A DNA stretch of 64,000 bases from Chthonomonadaceae bacterium (GCA_027450145.1 DAIDKH010000001.1:96518-160517); one strand, 5' to 3'. Counted from the stretch's first letter, positions 17,125 to 26,417 are shown. A program made the numbers and translations. Notes: generated by a model not told the origin, from the sequence alone.

Positions 17125-17821
17125 ATCGCGGCGGTGTAACCGGCACCACGTTGGTCACCATGGTAACCATGTCCTGATTGTCGTCGTTGGTTGAATACTC
17201 CCAGCCTATGAGATACGTGTTCGGTACAATTTGTCCGTCACGAACTGCCTCGTAGACATGGGCTTTATGTAAATCGGTACCAAAACGCCGCACAAATTTC
17301 TGCAGAATGTCCTCTGTGTACACACGCTCATTTTTGAACCCCATGCTTGAAATCCACAGCCCAAACGGTCTGGTACCAGGTGTAAAGCGTTCTGTACTGC
17401 CTTTCATGACAGGTGGGTATGGCTGCTTATTGTTGTACGGTTCCAGTCGCCACATTGTATGTCGAACTGGCTCACTGACACCGTTTGCGATCCGGTTTTG
17501 TGGCCCGTACCACCCGCCCATGCTCACATCCGGTAGTCCGTACGCCGCAATCGGTTTGAAAGTCACTGGTCCCTTACCGGCCCTCTTAAACAACTGTGCT
17601 GCAACTTCGCCGTGTGCCTCATCAATTGTGTAGCCCTGGCGCGCAAGAATTACCTGCAGCGGCGGTTCCCCGCAAGCAATTGCGGCTCGGGCAGCCGGAT
17701 CGTTTGGAACCGTAATATGCTGATAGGGAATTACGATCTGTTGATCTTGTGCGCGCGCCACGCCTGGAAATACGACAGAAGCAAACACAACGCCAACTGC
17801 AACGCAAGCCAATCTCGCCAT
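17123..17821 (-). CDS. Secreted protein with DUF4114-like C-terminal motif
   Basis: Signal peptide 1-24 with an AxA site (GVARAQ). ATG at 17821 has AAGGAG nine bases upstream; 232 residues. The C-terminal half carries a pattern seen in secreted proteins of planctomycetes and relatives: PFGLWISSMGFKNERVYTED, then HVYEAVRDGQIVPNTYLIGW and NDDNQDMVTMVTNV. There the hydrophobic strand plus acidic N-D-x-x-D cluster would form a calcium-binding beta-sandwich. The family link is tentative and the function unknown. Its 3' end abuts the terminator of the convergent RNA unit. Confidence 0.65.
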   Translation of the reverse strand: MARLACVAVGVVFASVVFPGVARAQDQQIVIPYQHITVPNDPAARAAIACGEPPLQVILARQGYTIDEAHGEVAAQLFKRAGKGPVTFKPIAAYGLPDVSMGGWYGPQNRIANGVSEPVRHTMWRLEPYNNKQPYPPVMKGSTERFTPGTRPFGLWISSMGFKNERVYTEDILQKFVRRFGTDLHKAHVYEAVRDGQIVPNTYLIGWEYSTNDDNQDMVTMVTNVVPVTPPR

Positions 17822-18006
17822 GGTTGCTGCTCCTTCTAAGGGTCACAAATGGCTAACTTATTCCCCGGGTTGTTTAGTCGACTATCGAGCCTGCAGTCAC
17901 TCCGTGGGTAATAACCAAATCACTATGATACAGTTTAGAACATAACCGGCTATCGGCAACACGACCATTGCCGCTCATTTAATTTTAACCTCAGCCCCTC
18001 ATGGAG

Positions 18007-18043
18007 AAAAGGAAGCCGTTCGCTTTAGCGATCAGCTTCCTTT
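18007..18043 (-). terminator. Terminator of the SorC-family regulator gene
   Basis: Arms AAAGGAAGC (18008-18016) and GCTTCCTTT (18035-18043) enclose an inner CGCT/AGCG pairing. On the minus strand the hairpin runs into TTTTCTCC about 60 bases past the stop at 18100. It may also stop plus-strand transcription. Confidence 0.55.
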
Positions 18044-18099
18044 GGTTTACGCTCAATCATCTGCTCCGCTGGTCTATCCAGCGTTAAGGTATGAGATTA

Positions 18100-19401
18100 C
18101 TATTGTGCTCGGCGTCCAGATCGTCGAAGTTCCATCAGGCGAATGGCTGTGTCGCGGTCTGTACATAGGTCGTGTACAACAGGCTGCCTCCAGCCCATAG
18201 CCTGCCAGTCAAGCACCGAGTGAATGGCATCAACCTTCGTTGCACCACCTGCAACCACCAAAACCTTAGGAACCAGATACAGTTGCTCAAAAGTGATTGA
18301 CAGCAACTTATCATTAATGGTGTTCACGTAACCTTCAAGCTCTGCCAGGACTGCGGGGGGTAGATGTCGACGAGCTGCCAACGTAACGAAAAGGCGGTTG
18401 CACAGGTCACCAACAGCGCAGGATAACGGTGATTTTGGTCCCAATGTATACTTATCGAGCAGTTCAATCATCTTGCCAAGTTCCGGCTGGATGTTGCCCA
18501 TCATTGGCTCATGTTCACCAACAATAAAACGGTGACCAGATTTGGGCCTTACACCACCAACGCCTACTAAGGCGAGAGTTGGCACACAGACGTCGTCATC
18601 CGGCGTAACCGGCGCCCCGGTATTGGTTCCCTGACCGGCCCTTTCCTCCCACACCTTCGGGGAGATCCATCGGCCCGGACCTTCCACGAGCCACTCGTTG
18701 ATCATTTCCGGTGACTTTACAGCTACGGGGAGGCTCAGTCGGATAAGTTCAGCATCGGGAAATGCACGGGCAAGCCACGAGCCGCTAATGTCGGCGTCCA
18801 TTGCACGGCGCGCATCTGGACTTTCCATCGACCATACTTCCGCAGCAATGTTGCCGTTCAGTGACACTACTTTGATACCACGAACATTGCGTTTGTCAAA
18901 TATGTGCCTGTTAAAAAGGCTTTCACACGAATAGAAGACAGCACGACCTGACGAGAGAGCAACAACTTCGTTCTGTCGAACAATTGTGTCGAGGTAATCG
19001 GCGCACACCTGCCCAAGAGCCTGATGCAGCCTGTCATCAGCAAGATTACTCTCAAGCGCCTCTTCATGCCCTGAGGTATCGGCCACCAAGGCCGATTGCA
19101 AACTGTAAGCCGCCATAAGCTCACGCTCTAGATGCTCCTGACGGGGAGGCTTGAAGGGTGCATTTTCATCAATATTTACACGAACGATCCCACTATCGAG
19201 CGCAAAGCGGTATAGCCGAGACACAGTACTAGCATCAATATGAATGAGACTTGGCTCTGTTTTCTGCAATTGCTGCAGAATTTCTTTCTGTTCCATGCGG
19301 TCCACCAGCACCATTTTTGCGATGCGGGCCGCAAGCCGACGGCGTTCGGACGGTTCTAGCGCCGGGCGTCGTCCTCGGCGTTTGGCTTCGGAAGCGGGCA
19401 T
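18100..19401 (-). CDS. SorC/CggR-type sugar-responsive transcriptional regulator
   Basis: N-terminal helix-turn-helix (about 20-75: RLAARIAKMVLVDRMEQKEI, then IDASTVSRLYRFALDSGIVR) followed by a SorC-type effector domain. Landmarks of that domain are VVALSSGRAV, ALVGVGGV, SCAVGDLCNRLF and VVAGGATKVDAI near the end. Members bind phosphorylated sugars and control sugar operons. At 433 residues it is longer than the usual 310-350 because of a linker after the HTH (70-130) and an extended effector domain. No sugar operon is adjacent, so the target is unknown; a palindrome in its own promoter suggests autoregulation. Confidence 0.82.
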   Translation of the reverse strand: MPASEAKRRGRRPALEPSERRRLAARIAKMVLVDRMEQKEILQQLQKTEPSLIHIDASTVSRLYRFALDSGIVRVNIDENAPFKPPRQEHLERELMAAYSLQSALVADTSGHEEALESNLADDRLHQALGQVCADYLDTIVRQNEVVALSSGRAVFYSCESLFNRHIFDKRNVRGIKVVSLNGNIAAEVWSMESPDARRAMDADISGSWLARAFPDAELIRLSLPVAVKSPEMINEWLVEGPGRWISPKVWEERAGQGTNTGAPVTPDDDVCVPTLALVGVGGVRPKSGHRFIVGEHEPMMGNIQPELGKMIELLDKYTLGPKSPLSCAVGDLCNRLFVTLAARRHLPPAVLAELEGYVNTINDKLLSITFEQLYLVPKVLVVAGGATKVDAIHSVLDWQAMGWRQPVVHDLCTDRDTAIRLMELRRSGRRAQ

Positions 19402-19438
19402 TGATCTATTTATCCTTCTATTTCAATAGAGAGAGAGC

Positions 19439-19468
19439 CGTATAATCAGTTAACTCTAGACTATGCAA
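19439..19468 (-). promoter_or_regulatory. Promoter of the SorC-family gene with a central palindrome
   Basis: On the minus strand TTGCAT (19463-19468) and TATACG (19439-19444) are separated by 18 bases. The spacer holds the palindrome AGTTAACT (19448-19455), a plausible operator for the regulator itself. Confidence 0.45.
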
Positions 19469-19646
19469 ACGACAGAATGCATCGGCTAACTGCGTGCAAT
19501 ATTCGTGTTTGCTACATAATTATGGCATAAATCGCAGATGTTAGCAATTTTAAGCGAAACCTTCCACGATTTTTTAGTCTCTCGCGATCAAAACACTAAT
19601 ATTTGCCAGATATTTCTTTGTATAGTACAAATTATTGCATATGAGC

Positions 19647-19675
19647 TTGACTAGAGTGCGATCACATGCTACAAT
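19647..19675 (+). promoter_or_regulatory. Strong sigma-70 promoter of the putative RNA at 19682
   Basis: TTGACT (19647-19652), spacer of exactly 17, TACAAT (19670-19675); one mismatch in each hexamer. Confidence 0.65.
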
Positions 19676-19681
19676 ATCTGT

Positions 19682-19786
19682 CGAAGGTATCCTTCTTTCT
19701 CGTCCTCATTTGCAATGTGCCCTGGCGTGCTGATTTGTGCGCCCGCGGCCGCCCGGCTTCAATGGAGAAGCCGGGCTCTTTTTTGC
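19682..19786 (+). ncRNA. Putative small RNA, about 105 nt
   Basis: Bounded by the promoter at 19647 and the terminator at 19751. Inside are a GAAGG-TAT-CCTTC hairpin close to the 5' end and a GC-rich middle. No reading frame stands out and no known RNA family signature is seen. Alternatively it is an attenuated leader of the zinc-ribbon gene 160 bases further on. Confidence 0.42.
19751..19785 (+). terminator. Strong Rho-independent terminator
   Basis: Ten-base perfect stem GCCCGGCTTC (19751-19760) with GAAGCCGGGC (19767-19776), six-base loop, then TCTTTTTTGC. It points along the plus strand. Confidence 0.85.
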
Positions 19787-19948
19787 TTGCTTGATTTGTA
19801 GTACTTAGGTAACCATACATACTCATCATGGTTACTCTCTCGTTTCCATCATTGCACTCCCCGTACTATGCCGTTACAGGAATAAGCGCCGTTCACGTAG
19901 AACTATAGTACTAAGAACGCGTTCCTACTTGAATGCGCGGGAGAAATC

Positions 19949-20674
19949 ATGAACGTTCGAGAGAATCTTGAATCGCTGCTTGCCTTACAAGAGATTGACA
20001 GCGCTTTAGATACGGCCAAACGAAAATATGCCGCCCTGGATAGAGGCGCCGACGTTCGGCATGAATATGACACAGCAAAGAGTGAGTACGACAGTGCGGA
20101 GCAGTTAGTTAAACTGACCGAGACGGAATTAAGCGATGCACAGCTAGAGTGCAAAGGTGTTGAAGATCGATATAAATCCGAGTACACCAAGCTATACAGT
20201 GGGAAAATCACCGGCTCTCGCGAGCTTCAGGATCTACAGGCCGAGGTCGAGATGCTTGATCGAAATGCCCATAGGCTCAAGGAGAAGGTTGATACCCTGG
20301 CAATTGAGTTAGATGCGAAGAGATTACGTGCCTCAGAACTAAAACAGGTAGCAACCACGGCAGGGAACAAGCTGCGTAAACATTTGGAAAAGTTCAACAA
20401 AGCGGCTGCCATCATTCGTGAGGAAGCGGCCTCGCTTTCAGCGACACGAACAGAGGCGGCATCCAGGGCAGATAAGACCCTTTTGGCGAGGTACGAGTCT
20501 GTGCGAGTGGCCCGTGGTGGTATCGCGATCGTCGTGATGCAGGAGGGTGAAGTTTGCAGCGGATGCAGAATGCGTATTTCTGCGAGTCTCAAACAGAGGG
20601 TGAACGCCTGTACAGAAATCGTACTTTGTGAGAATTGTGAGCGGATTATCTGCCCACAGACAAAGAAAGACTGA
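19949..20674 (+). CDS. Coiled-coil zinc-ribbon protein (C4-type, CT398-like)
   Basis: Long helical hairpin (about 1-180, heptad-like and highly charged, e.g. ESLLALQEIDSALDTAKRKY) followed by a C4 zinc ribbon: CSGC and CENC about 20 residues apart near the C-terminus. This is the zf-RING_7/DUF164 family, of which chlamydial CT398 is the studied member; links to flagellar sigma-54 factors and type III export proteins were reported for it. ATG at 19949 has GGGAG six bases upstream; 241 residues is normal. Confidence 0.88.
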   Translation: MNVRENLESLLALQEIDSALDTAKRKYAALDRGADVRHEYDTAKSEYDSAEQLVKLTETELSDAQLECKGVEDRYKSEYTKLYSGKITGSRELQDLQAEVEMLDRNAHRLKEKVDTLAIELDAKRLRASELKQVATTAGNKLRKHLEKFNKAAAIIREEAASLSATRTEAASRADKTLLARYESVRVARGGIAIVVMQEGEVCSGCRMRISASLKQRVNACTEIVLCENCERIICPQTKKD

Positions 20675-20792
20675 ACGTAATTGAATCGGCACAACAGGCA
20701 TGTCACACAAATCTTGACGACTGAGTAATGTGCTCTATCGCGGTTGAGGGTGAATGAAAACCATCGACTAGATTAAGGCAAACTGATTATGT

Positions 20793-20823
20793 TGGGGTAA
20801 CGCACTGTCTGTGCACTACCCCA
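20793..20823. terminator. Hairpin between convergent genes
   Basis: TGGGGTA (20793-20799) pairs with TACCCCA (20817-20823) around an inner GCAC/GTGC stem. It lies between convergent genes ending at 20674 and 20833, but neither side has a T-tract, so it is only a possible bidirectional stop. Confidence 0.35.
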
Positions 20824-20832
20824 CACTGGTAC

Positions 20833-21153
20833 CTAAGGCTGTGGACGAGGCCCAGGCCCGATCTCCTCAATGTGCGAGCGTTTTGCAACGCGTATGGTCA
20901 GATCGTTTTCCACACGCAATTGACATGATAATCGATATTTCGCTATGAGTTCCGGCTCTTCCAACGCCTCGCGCTCAGTATCAGTCATGGGCGGAACACT
21001 ACCCTCCACCACCTCAATCCGACAGGTAGTACAACGAGCCTGCCCGCCACAGCGGTGGAGTATATCAATACCGTTGTCTTCCAGTGCCAGCACCAGCTTT
21101 GTTCCAACTTCCGCTTCAAACGTTTTTTCACCTTCCACAGTTATCTGAGGCAT
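20833..21153 (-). CDS. 2Fe-2S ferredoxin
   Basis: Small plant/adrenodoxin-fold electron carrier. The cluster ligands are C35, C41, C44 and C77 (CGGQARCTTC, then RLSCQL), matching C-x5-C-x2-C...C. ATG at 21153 is preceded by GGGAG; 106 residues is the usual size. The partner reductase is not encoded next to it, so the pathway is unknown. The Pro-rich tail (GPGPRPQP) is unusual but short. Confidence 0.9.
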   Translation of the reverse strand: MPQITVEGEKTFEAEVGTKLVLALEDNGIDILHRCGGQARCTTCRIEVVEGSVPPMTDTEREALEEPELIAKYRLSCQLRVENDLTIRVAKRSHIEEIGPGPRPQP

Positions 21154-21308
21154 TTAACTGATTTCTCCCTTTTATCGTCACTTGAGTATAACATCGACGC
21201 AGAAACTCCTGCGCCGGTCACGCATAATATGCAGTACATTCTATCCTATTTTGCTAACAGACGAGTCGCCATACTTCCACACGCGAAACGGATAACTTGG
21301 TGCGCAGC

Positions 21309-23261
21309 ATGCAATCAGACGTTTACAAACATATCGCAGATATAATTGCTACAAATCCGAAGAAGGCATTGCGCCGCGTCAGGCTGATTGTGTTCCTAGG
21401 CTACGTCTATTTCGCAGGAACAGTACTGCTGGGCATCGCGTGCCTGGTTGCTGCTATTTGGCTATACGCTGCTGAACATACGCTCGGTTGTCTCGTGCCC
21501 TTATTGGTCGCAGCTGCGACACTTCCACTCATTCGAGCATTTCCGTACCGATTTGCTGAACCGGAGGGAGTGGTCGTTACCAAGGCGCAAGTGCCTTTAC
21601 TATACGCCATGGTTGAGAGCGTTGCGCAGGAACTGAACATCCCTGCACCCTCTTACATCCTCATTACAGAAAACTTCAATGCATTTGCCGCGAAGCGGGC
21701 TGGTAATAATCTGCTACCGCATAGGCGAAAGTATGACTATATCGGCCTGGGGCTACCGCTCATGCTGGGCTGCACACCAGAGCAAATTCGTTGCACTGTC
21801 GCCCACGAACTAGGTCACCTTCGGGCAAATGACGGCTTAACTTCCCAGGCCGCACACCAGGTTCTAACACTATGGCGGGAGGTTCTTCAGCGTTCTAGTA
21901 GGCGACGTTTGGCGCAAATCCATCTGCCAGGATTCGTGACATTTTACCAATGGTATTATCCGCTTCTCTCGGCCTATATGGTGTCTATAGCGCGGCGCGG
22001 CGAATATGACGCCGACACTGTGTCGTTGCAAATTTATGGCTCGGTCCTATGCAAAAGCACTTTAGTTAATATAGTCGCACGAGGACGATATTTCGAAACC
22101 GTTTTGGCAGATGCATTTCGTCAGCAGTCTCATCGGCTTCCAAAACCTCCCAGTGGCTGGTTTGCCTATGTTGCCTTTCACCTTTCAGGAAACGGTTGGC
22201 AACAATACGCTGCGCAGAACCTGTGCAATGCACTCGCCGAAGAGACGAGCTTAACGGAAACACATCCCAGTCTTTTGGATAGGCTAACCGCGATGAGCAG
22301 GGAAGATCGCGGTGCCGTCGGTAGCACTGCCCCCGAAGGTCCAACGGTGCGAGGTCTAGTCGACGGTTTGGTATCGGAAGACCGGCTTAAGGAAATAGGT
22401 GAGATTGTTATACCAAAGGTACTCACGCCTTCCGCTGCCACCCACTACCTTCAGGGCCATTATAACACCGTAGTACAGCAGCTGGAGAGCGAATTTTTAT
22501 CAAGGATAGCACCGCAGTGGAAGTGGCAGCATGAGAAATCAAGGAGTATGCAACGCTGTCTGCAAAGATTGGAGGCAAAATCTCCGGAAGAGCTCACTAA
22601 TTGGCAGCGAGGAACGTTGGCAGCTACCGTTCATGCGCTGGCTGGATTTCCACAGGCAAAGGCCATGCTAATTGCTGCATCGCAGTTACCCGACACCAAC
22701 CCGGTGGCACTTTTGCATCTGGGCACGGCGTTAATTAATGCGGATCGCCCTGAGGGAGAGGCCATACTGCAACGAGCTATGGACACCGATCTTGAACTGA
22801 TTGATACTGCTGTGCCCATTATTGCTGCCTATTACAAACGCCGCAACGCGTTAGACAAGGCCGTCGAAGTGCAAGCGTTTCAGCACAGGTGGGCCAATGA
22901 GGTCAATAGACAGCGCCGATTGTGGAGTGTCGTGCGTCCATCCGATAAGCTTCGGCGATTAGTGTTCCCCGAGGAGATCAACGTTTACCTCGCGGAGGAC
23001 GCCCATTGGTTCAGTGAAATCATTGCGATAGCCGTGAACGAAAAGGCCATCGAACAACAACCGAATTCGTGGTATCCGCAGGTTGTCGTGATTTTCCACC
23101 ACAAAGTGAGCGCAGAAGGCATGGCACGAGTTTGCACATTACTCTCTAGTTCAATCCCGTTTTTCCAATCCACACGTGTCGTGGCATGTTCTATTGAAGC
23201 GAGCGGGCTGCTCAACCGCATTAGAGCGAACAGCAGTATTGTGTATACTCGCGGGGGGTAG
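21309..23261 (+). CDS. M48-family membrane metalloprotease
   Basis: Zinc protease related to HtpX/Ste24. Two membrane helices (about 28-70) precede the catalytic domain. The zinc motif is VAHELGHLRAND (about residue 172) with the third ligand in RRGEYDADTVS (about 232). The second half (about 370-560) is helical with TPR-like character (LLHLGTALINADRPEGEAIL), and the end (about 560-650) is a separate alpha/beta segment. It is much longer than HtpX (about 290). Start is uncertain: ATG 21309 is used, but TTG 21297 and GTG 21300 are in frame and none has a good ribosome site. Confidence 0.85.
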   Translation: MQSDVYKHIADIIATNPKKALRRVRLIVFLGYVYFAGTVLLGIACLVAAIWLYAAEHTLGCLVPLLVAAATLPLIRAFPYRFAEPEGVVVTKAQVPLLYAMVESVAQELNIPAPSYILITENFNAFAAKRAGNNLLPHRRKYDYIGLGLPLMLGCTPEQIRCTVAHELGHLRANDGLTSQAAHQVLTLWREVLQRSSRRRLAQIHLPGFVTFYQWYYPLLSAYMVSIARRGEYDADTVSLQIYGSVLCKSTLVNIVARGRYFETVLADAFRQQSHRLPKPPSGWFAYVAFHLSGNGWQQYAAQNLCNALAEETSLTETHPSLLDRLTAMSREDRGAVGSTAPEGPTVRGLVDGLVSEDRLKEIGEIVIPKVLTPSAATHYLQGHYNTVVQQLESEFLSRIAPQWKWQHEKSRSMQRCLQRLEAKSPEELTNWQRGTLAATVHALAGFPQAKAMLIAASQLPDTNPVALLHLGTALINADRPEGEAILQRAMDTDLELIDTAVPIIAAYYKRRNALDKAVEVQAFQHRWANEVNRQRRLWSVVRPSDKLRRLVFPEEINVYLAEDAHWFSEIIAIAVNEKAIEQQPNSWYPQVVVIFHHKVSAEGMARVCTLLSSSIPFFQSTRVVACSIEASGLLNRIRANSSIVYTRGG

Positions 23262-23358
23262 TGTTCGTTCGCCAGACAGTAGGATGAAACCACAAGCTGC
23301 GCAAATCGCTATTTGCTGTTCTCACGTTGCAGGAATGTGTGTTTATTTAACGTGCCTT

Positions 23359-23700
23359 CTATCGTTTGTGGGCTGGCTTAATATAGGGCCAAATGCGCCA
23401 AATCCTAGAAGTTACGGCTTCCTCTTCCTGATACAAAGGCGATAGCTTTAACTCCACGCGTTCGCCGCCCAGGTAATCCATTGCAACTTTGGTCAATGCA
23501 AACTTTTCGGATCGCTCCGTCTGATGTTCGTAGTTCTCAATTTCGCTTGCCATCCAGCTGCGTGCCTCGTGTTCGGTTTCGAACAATAATAGACGCCCGT
23601 TACCATCCGCGCCATACCATGGAATTAAACCGTTTAAAATTGCACGGTTCACAGCACCAAAAAGCTCGTCAACCGATAATCCGTCATAGAGATACGTCAT
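23359..23700 (-). CDS. Hypothetical 113-residue protein
   Basis: Not recognised. It is soluble and acidic: no signal or membrane segment, alternating short helices and strands (DELFGAVNRAILNGLIPW, ARSWMASEIENYEHQTERSEKF). It has a reasonable promoter upstream on the same strand (TTGCAG-17-TATAAC) and AAGGA before its ATG. It may be an accessory or regulatory protein. Confidence 0.6.
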   Translation of the reverse strand: MTYLYDGLSVDELFGAVNRAILNGLIPWYGADGNGRLLLFETEHEARSWMASEIENYEHQTERSEKFALTKVAMDYLGGERVELKLSPLYQEEEAVTSRIWRIWPYIKPAHKR

Positions 23701-24136
23701 GGTATCAACTCGTTCCTTCCACCAATGACTGCCACGCCTTCAACCCCAAACGGCTCCTCTGACAAATCAACCCTGTAGGTACTACGGCGATTTGCCTATT
23801 GCCATATCGATAAGCGAAATTATAATGAGTTATATTATTGGAAGTAGCGGGCTGCAATTAAGGTAAAAATATGACAATTTACAGAAGAAAGACAATATTG
23901 AAATTAAAAACTATGTGATTTGACGCATCTTACATTTCAAATTGCATTAATTGACAAACGACCCTAAATTTTACTGCAAAATAGCAAGATAGACTGAACA
24001 GCGTATAACTCTGTATTATTTTTCTAGCGATTAGCACTATATGCAGAATCGCAGAATGCCTACAACAAAGTCATCTATTGTGGGCACTCTACGGTTCGTT
24101 TGATCTATCCTGCCATTGTAAGCGGCTTGCGCACTA
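23701..24136. other. AT-rich intergenic region
   Basis: About 430 bases that are clearly more AT-rich than their surroundings (many A/T runs from 23815 to 24010). No reading frame or hairpin of note was found. It separates two minus-strand genes; a promoter for the 113-residue gene lies at 23829-23857. Confidence 0.5.
23829..23857 (-). promoter_or_regulatory. Promoter of the 113-residue gene
   Basis: On the minus strand TTGCAG (23852-23857), 17 bases, TATAAC (23829-23834), about 130 bases upstream of the start codon. Confidence 0.45.
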
Positions 24137-25117
24137 CTAAACGGCAGAATTGCGCTTAACAAAATCGATGAGTTCATCCACCTGCGCAAAGGCTAAACCT
24201 GTTACCGTATCTGCACATCCGTAGTAAAACGCCAGTCGTCCAGTTGGAGCATCGGCAAGCGCAGCACAAGGAAAGGCGACGTTTGGGACATCCCCTACAC
24301 ACTCGTAAATGGTTTGAGGTGACATGATGTAGGGCGCAGTGCGGTAAATAACCTTCCATGGCTCGTTAATGTCCAGTAACGCAGCACCAGTACTATAGAC
24401 AAAACCGTTGCAACTGGTTAACACACCGTGGTAGATTAGCAGCCACCCTTCGGTAGTCTCAATCGGCGTCGGCCCAGCGCCAATCTTGGTCGATTGCCAT
24501 CCGCCCTTGGTACCCATTACAAACCGATGTTTGCCCCAGAAGGTCATGTCCGGGCTCTCGCTGTAGTAGATGTCTCCAAACGGAGTGTGCCCGTTATCGC
24601 TTGGCCTACTAAGCATGGCATACCTGCCGCCAATTTTGCGTGGGAAGAGCACGCCATTGCGATTGAAGGGAAGAAAGGAATTCTCCAACTTGTAAAAGGA
24701 TCTAAAATCGTAGGTGTAGGCCACCCCTATAGTAGGGCCATGGTACCCGTTGCACCAAGTAACGTAATACCTGTCATCAATCCAACATACGCGAGGATCG
24801 TAGCCGTATTCCCAGCGGCCCACTTCAGGATCGTCGGCAATGAACTCAATGCGACCTGGTGATAAAGTCCAGTTAATACCGTCGTCGCTGTGACCAGAGT
24901 GAAGTTGCATCTCACGGCGGTGATCATCGCACCGAAACACGCCCGCAAATTTGCCCTCAAATGGGACAACCGCACTATTAAAAATACTGTTAGAAGTCGG
25001 CAGCAGATTTCGCGGTATGATTGGGTTGTGAGTATACCGCCAAACAACGCTGGTATCGCCCTTCGGCTTATCCTGCCAGGGGATATTTGGTAGTGCCTCA
25101 CCAAGAATAGTGGCCAT
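24137..25117 (-). CDS. GH130 glycoside phosphorylase (mannoside-type)
   Basis: Five-bladed beta-propeller inverting phosphorylase that releases mannose 1-phosphate from beta-mannosides in characterised relatives. Family landmarks are the opening [17 protein letters not shown], the catalytic-Asp region [17 protein letters not shown], and [21 protein letters not shown], which provides phosphate and substrate contacts. ATG at 25117 has GGAAG upstream; 326 residues is normal. The LacI-type regulator gene lies 78 bases upstream on the same strand, so the two are probably co-expressed and induced by a mannoside. Which linkage is cut cannot be told. Confidence 0.88.
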   Translation of the reverse strand: MATILGEALPNIPWQDKPKGDTSVVWRYTHNPIIPRNLLPTSNSIFNSAVVPFEGKFAGVFRCDDHRREMQLHSGHSDDGINWTLSPGRIEFIADDPEVGRWEYGYDPRVCWIDDRYYVTWCNGYHGPTIGVAYTYDFRSFYKLENSFLPFNRNGVLFPRKIGGRYAMLSRPSDNGHTPFGDIYYSESPDMTFWGKHRFVMGTKGGWQSTKIGAGPTPIETTEGWLLIYHGVLTSCNGFVYSTGAALLDINEPWKVIYRTAPYIMSPQTIYECVGDVPNVAFPCAALADAPTGRLAFYYGCADTVTGLAFAQVDELIDFVKRNSAV

Positions 25118-25195
25118 TGTACTTCTTCCTTTTAGTTTTTTAGCGACCTCAACGACTGGTTAAATTATCGCGGCGCCAAATGTAGTGTTCAGTTG

Positions 25196-26218
25196 TTACG
25201 AGGTGTAGGTTGGCGGCGCCCCTGTAGTTCCACGGACGATTAGCTTGGTTTCCATCGTTGTAACGCAGCTTGAGGCCGATACACCATTCGCCATATCAAC
25301 GGTAAATTGCACTGCAAGCCGACCAATTTCCCTAGCAGGCTGTCGAATAGTGGTGAGGTTTGCAGTGGTTGCTGCAGGCGGCGCGTCATCAAAGCCAACA
25401 ACAGAAAGATCGGTGGGTACATGAATGCCGCGGTGCCGGAATGAGCCGATTAACTTCAAAGCATGGTTATCGTCACCGGCAACAATTGCGGTTGAGCGCA
25501 CAGATCCATGCAACAGGTCTTCCACAACAACATCCGCGTCGAAGTTATAACTTTGTGGCCGTATAAACCTGCCACATTCGAGACCGTAGAATCGGAGGGC
25601 CTCCAGAACGGCGTCCGCGCGTTCGTCAAGATCATGACTGCCGTGCGCTCCAACAAAAGAGATGTTCCTATGTCCCAGTTCAGCAAGGTGCTTTACCGCC
25701 TGCAGAATCCCGCTACGGTTATCAACAGTAATTGCACCCAAGCCGTCGGGTACGCTTTCCGCATACAAAACTACCGTTGGCAGGTGAGAATTTGCCAATT
25801 CCTGCAACTCCTCTGCAGGAAACAGGTTCGCAGCCAGCACCAGTCCGTCCACGCGACCGTCCATAAACATTCGTGCGCGGTTTCTGTGCTCGCGCTCAGG
25901 TACATCCATATAAAAAAGCATATCTAGGTGGGAGGCAGTCAAGCCATCGGCTATACCGCTCAACAGCTCCATATTGATACTAGCTGCTCCGCTGTACCAA
26001 TACGGCCAGGTTCGTACCCCAACTACGTTCGTTCGGCCCTTTTGCAGCGAACGAATAAGTGCACTCGGTGTGAATCTTAGTTCCTCTGCCGCAGTGCGAA
26101 CACGGTCCTGTACCTCCCGACTGAACCTCCCCTTGTTATTCAACACGTTGGACACCGTGGCGATAGATACTCCGGCCTGTTTGGCAATCATGTCGATGGT
26201 GGTTCTTTGTCGGTTCAT
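25196..26218 (-). CDS. LacI-family transcriptional regulator
   Basis: Repressor with N-terminal helix-turn-helix and hinge (TIDMIAKQAGVSIATVSNVL, then SALIRSLQKGRT) and a periplasmic-binding-protein-like effector domain (TVDNRSGILQAVKHLAELGH, FDDAPPAATTANLTTIRQP). ATG at 26218 is used; a GTG at 26236 is in frame but would consume the GGGGGCTGAG that can act as ribosome site. It is followed directly by the GH130 gene, its likely target. An 18-bp palindrome sits 19 bases upstream of the start. Confidence 0.88.
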   Translation of the reverse strand: MNRQRTTIDMIAKQAGVSIATVSNVLNNKGRFSREVQDRVRTAAEELRFTPSALIRSLQKGRTNVVGVRTWPYWYSGAASINMELLSGIADGLTASHLDMLFYMDVPEREHRNRARMFMDGRVDGLVLAANLFPAEELQELANSHLPTVVLYAESVPDGLGAITVDNRSGILQAVKHLAELGHRNISFVGAHGSHDLDERADAVLEALRFYGLECGRFIRPQSYNFDADVVVEDLLHGSVRSTAIVAGDDNHALKLIGSFRHRGIHVPTDLSVVGFDDAPPAATTANLTTIRQPAREIGRLAVQFTVDMANGVSASSCVTTMETKLIVRGTTGAPPTYTS

Positions 26219-26236
26219 ACGGAACTCAGCCCCCAC

Positions 26237-26254
26237 AACTTAAGTGATTAAGTT
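26237..26254. promoter_or_regulatory. Palindromic operator upstream of the LacI-family gene
   Basis: AACTTAA-GTGA-TTAAGTT, perfect 7-bp arms. It overlaps a possible minus-strand promoter (TTGATA-17-TTAATC), which suggests autorepression. LacI operators are usually 14-20 bp palindromes, although most have a central CG that is absent here. Confidence 0.45.
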
Positions 26255-26417
26255 ACTTTATCAACGGCTATCAAATTACATACACCATGCGCAATATCCT
26301 TCATGCAATGCGCGGAAATAAATGGTTACGTTCTCGATTAAGGTGACATTAGCAACTTTCCATTATGAATTCACAAGGCATCAGACTTCTTTCTGCATTG
26401 GGTATCTCTCTTGTACC

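Larger units (their letters stand above)
19402..19948. other. Intergenic region between sorC-like and zinc-ribbon genes
   Basis: Divergent intergenic stretch of 547 bases. It contains the sorC-like promoter, an AT-rich block (19500-19640) and a complete plus-strand promoter-terminator unit (19647-19786). About 160 bases of leader with no strong promoter precede the gene at 19949; TTGCAC-N17-TACAGG near 19850 is the best candidate there. Confidence 0.5.

Noticed and set aside
23301..23316. Terminator GCAAAT/ATTTGC after the M48 gene
   Set aside because: Only six AT-rich base pairs and no T-tract, so it is too weak to annotate.
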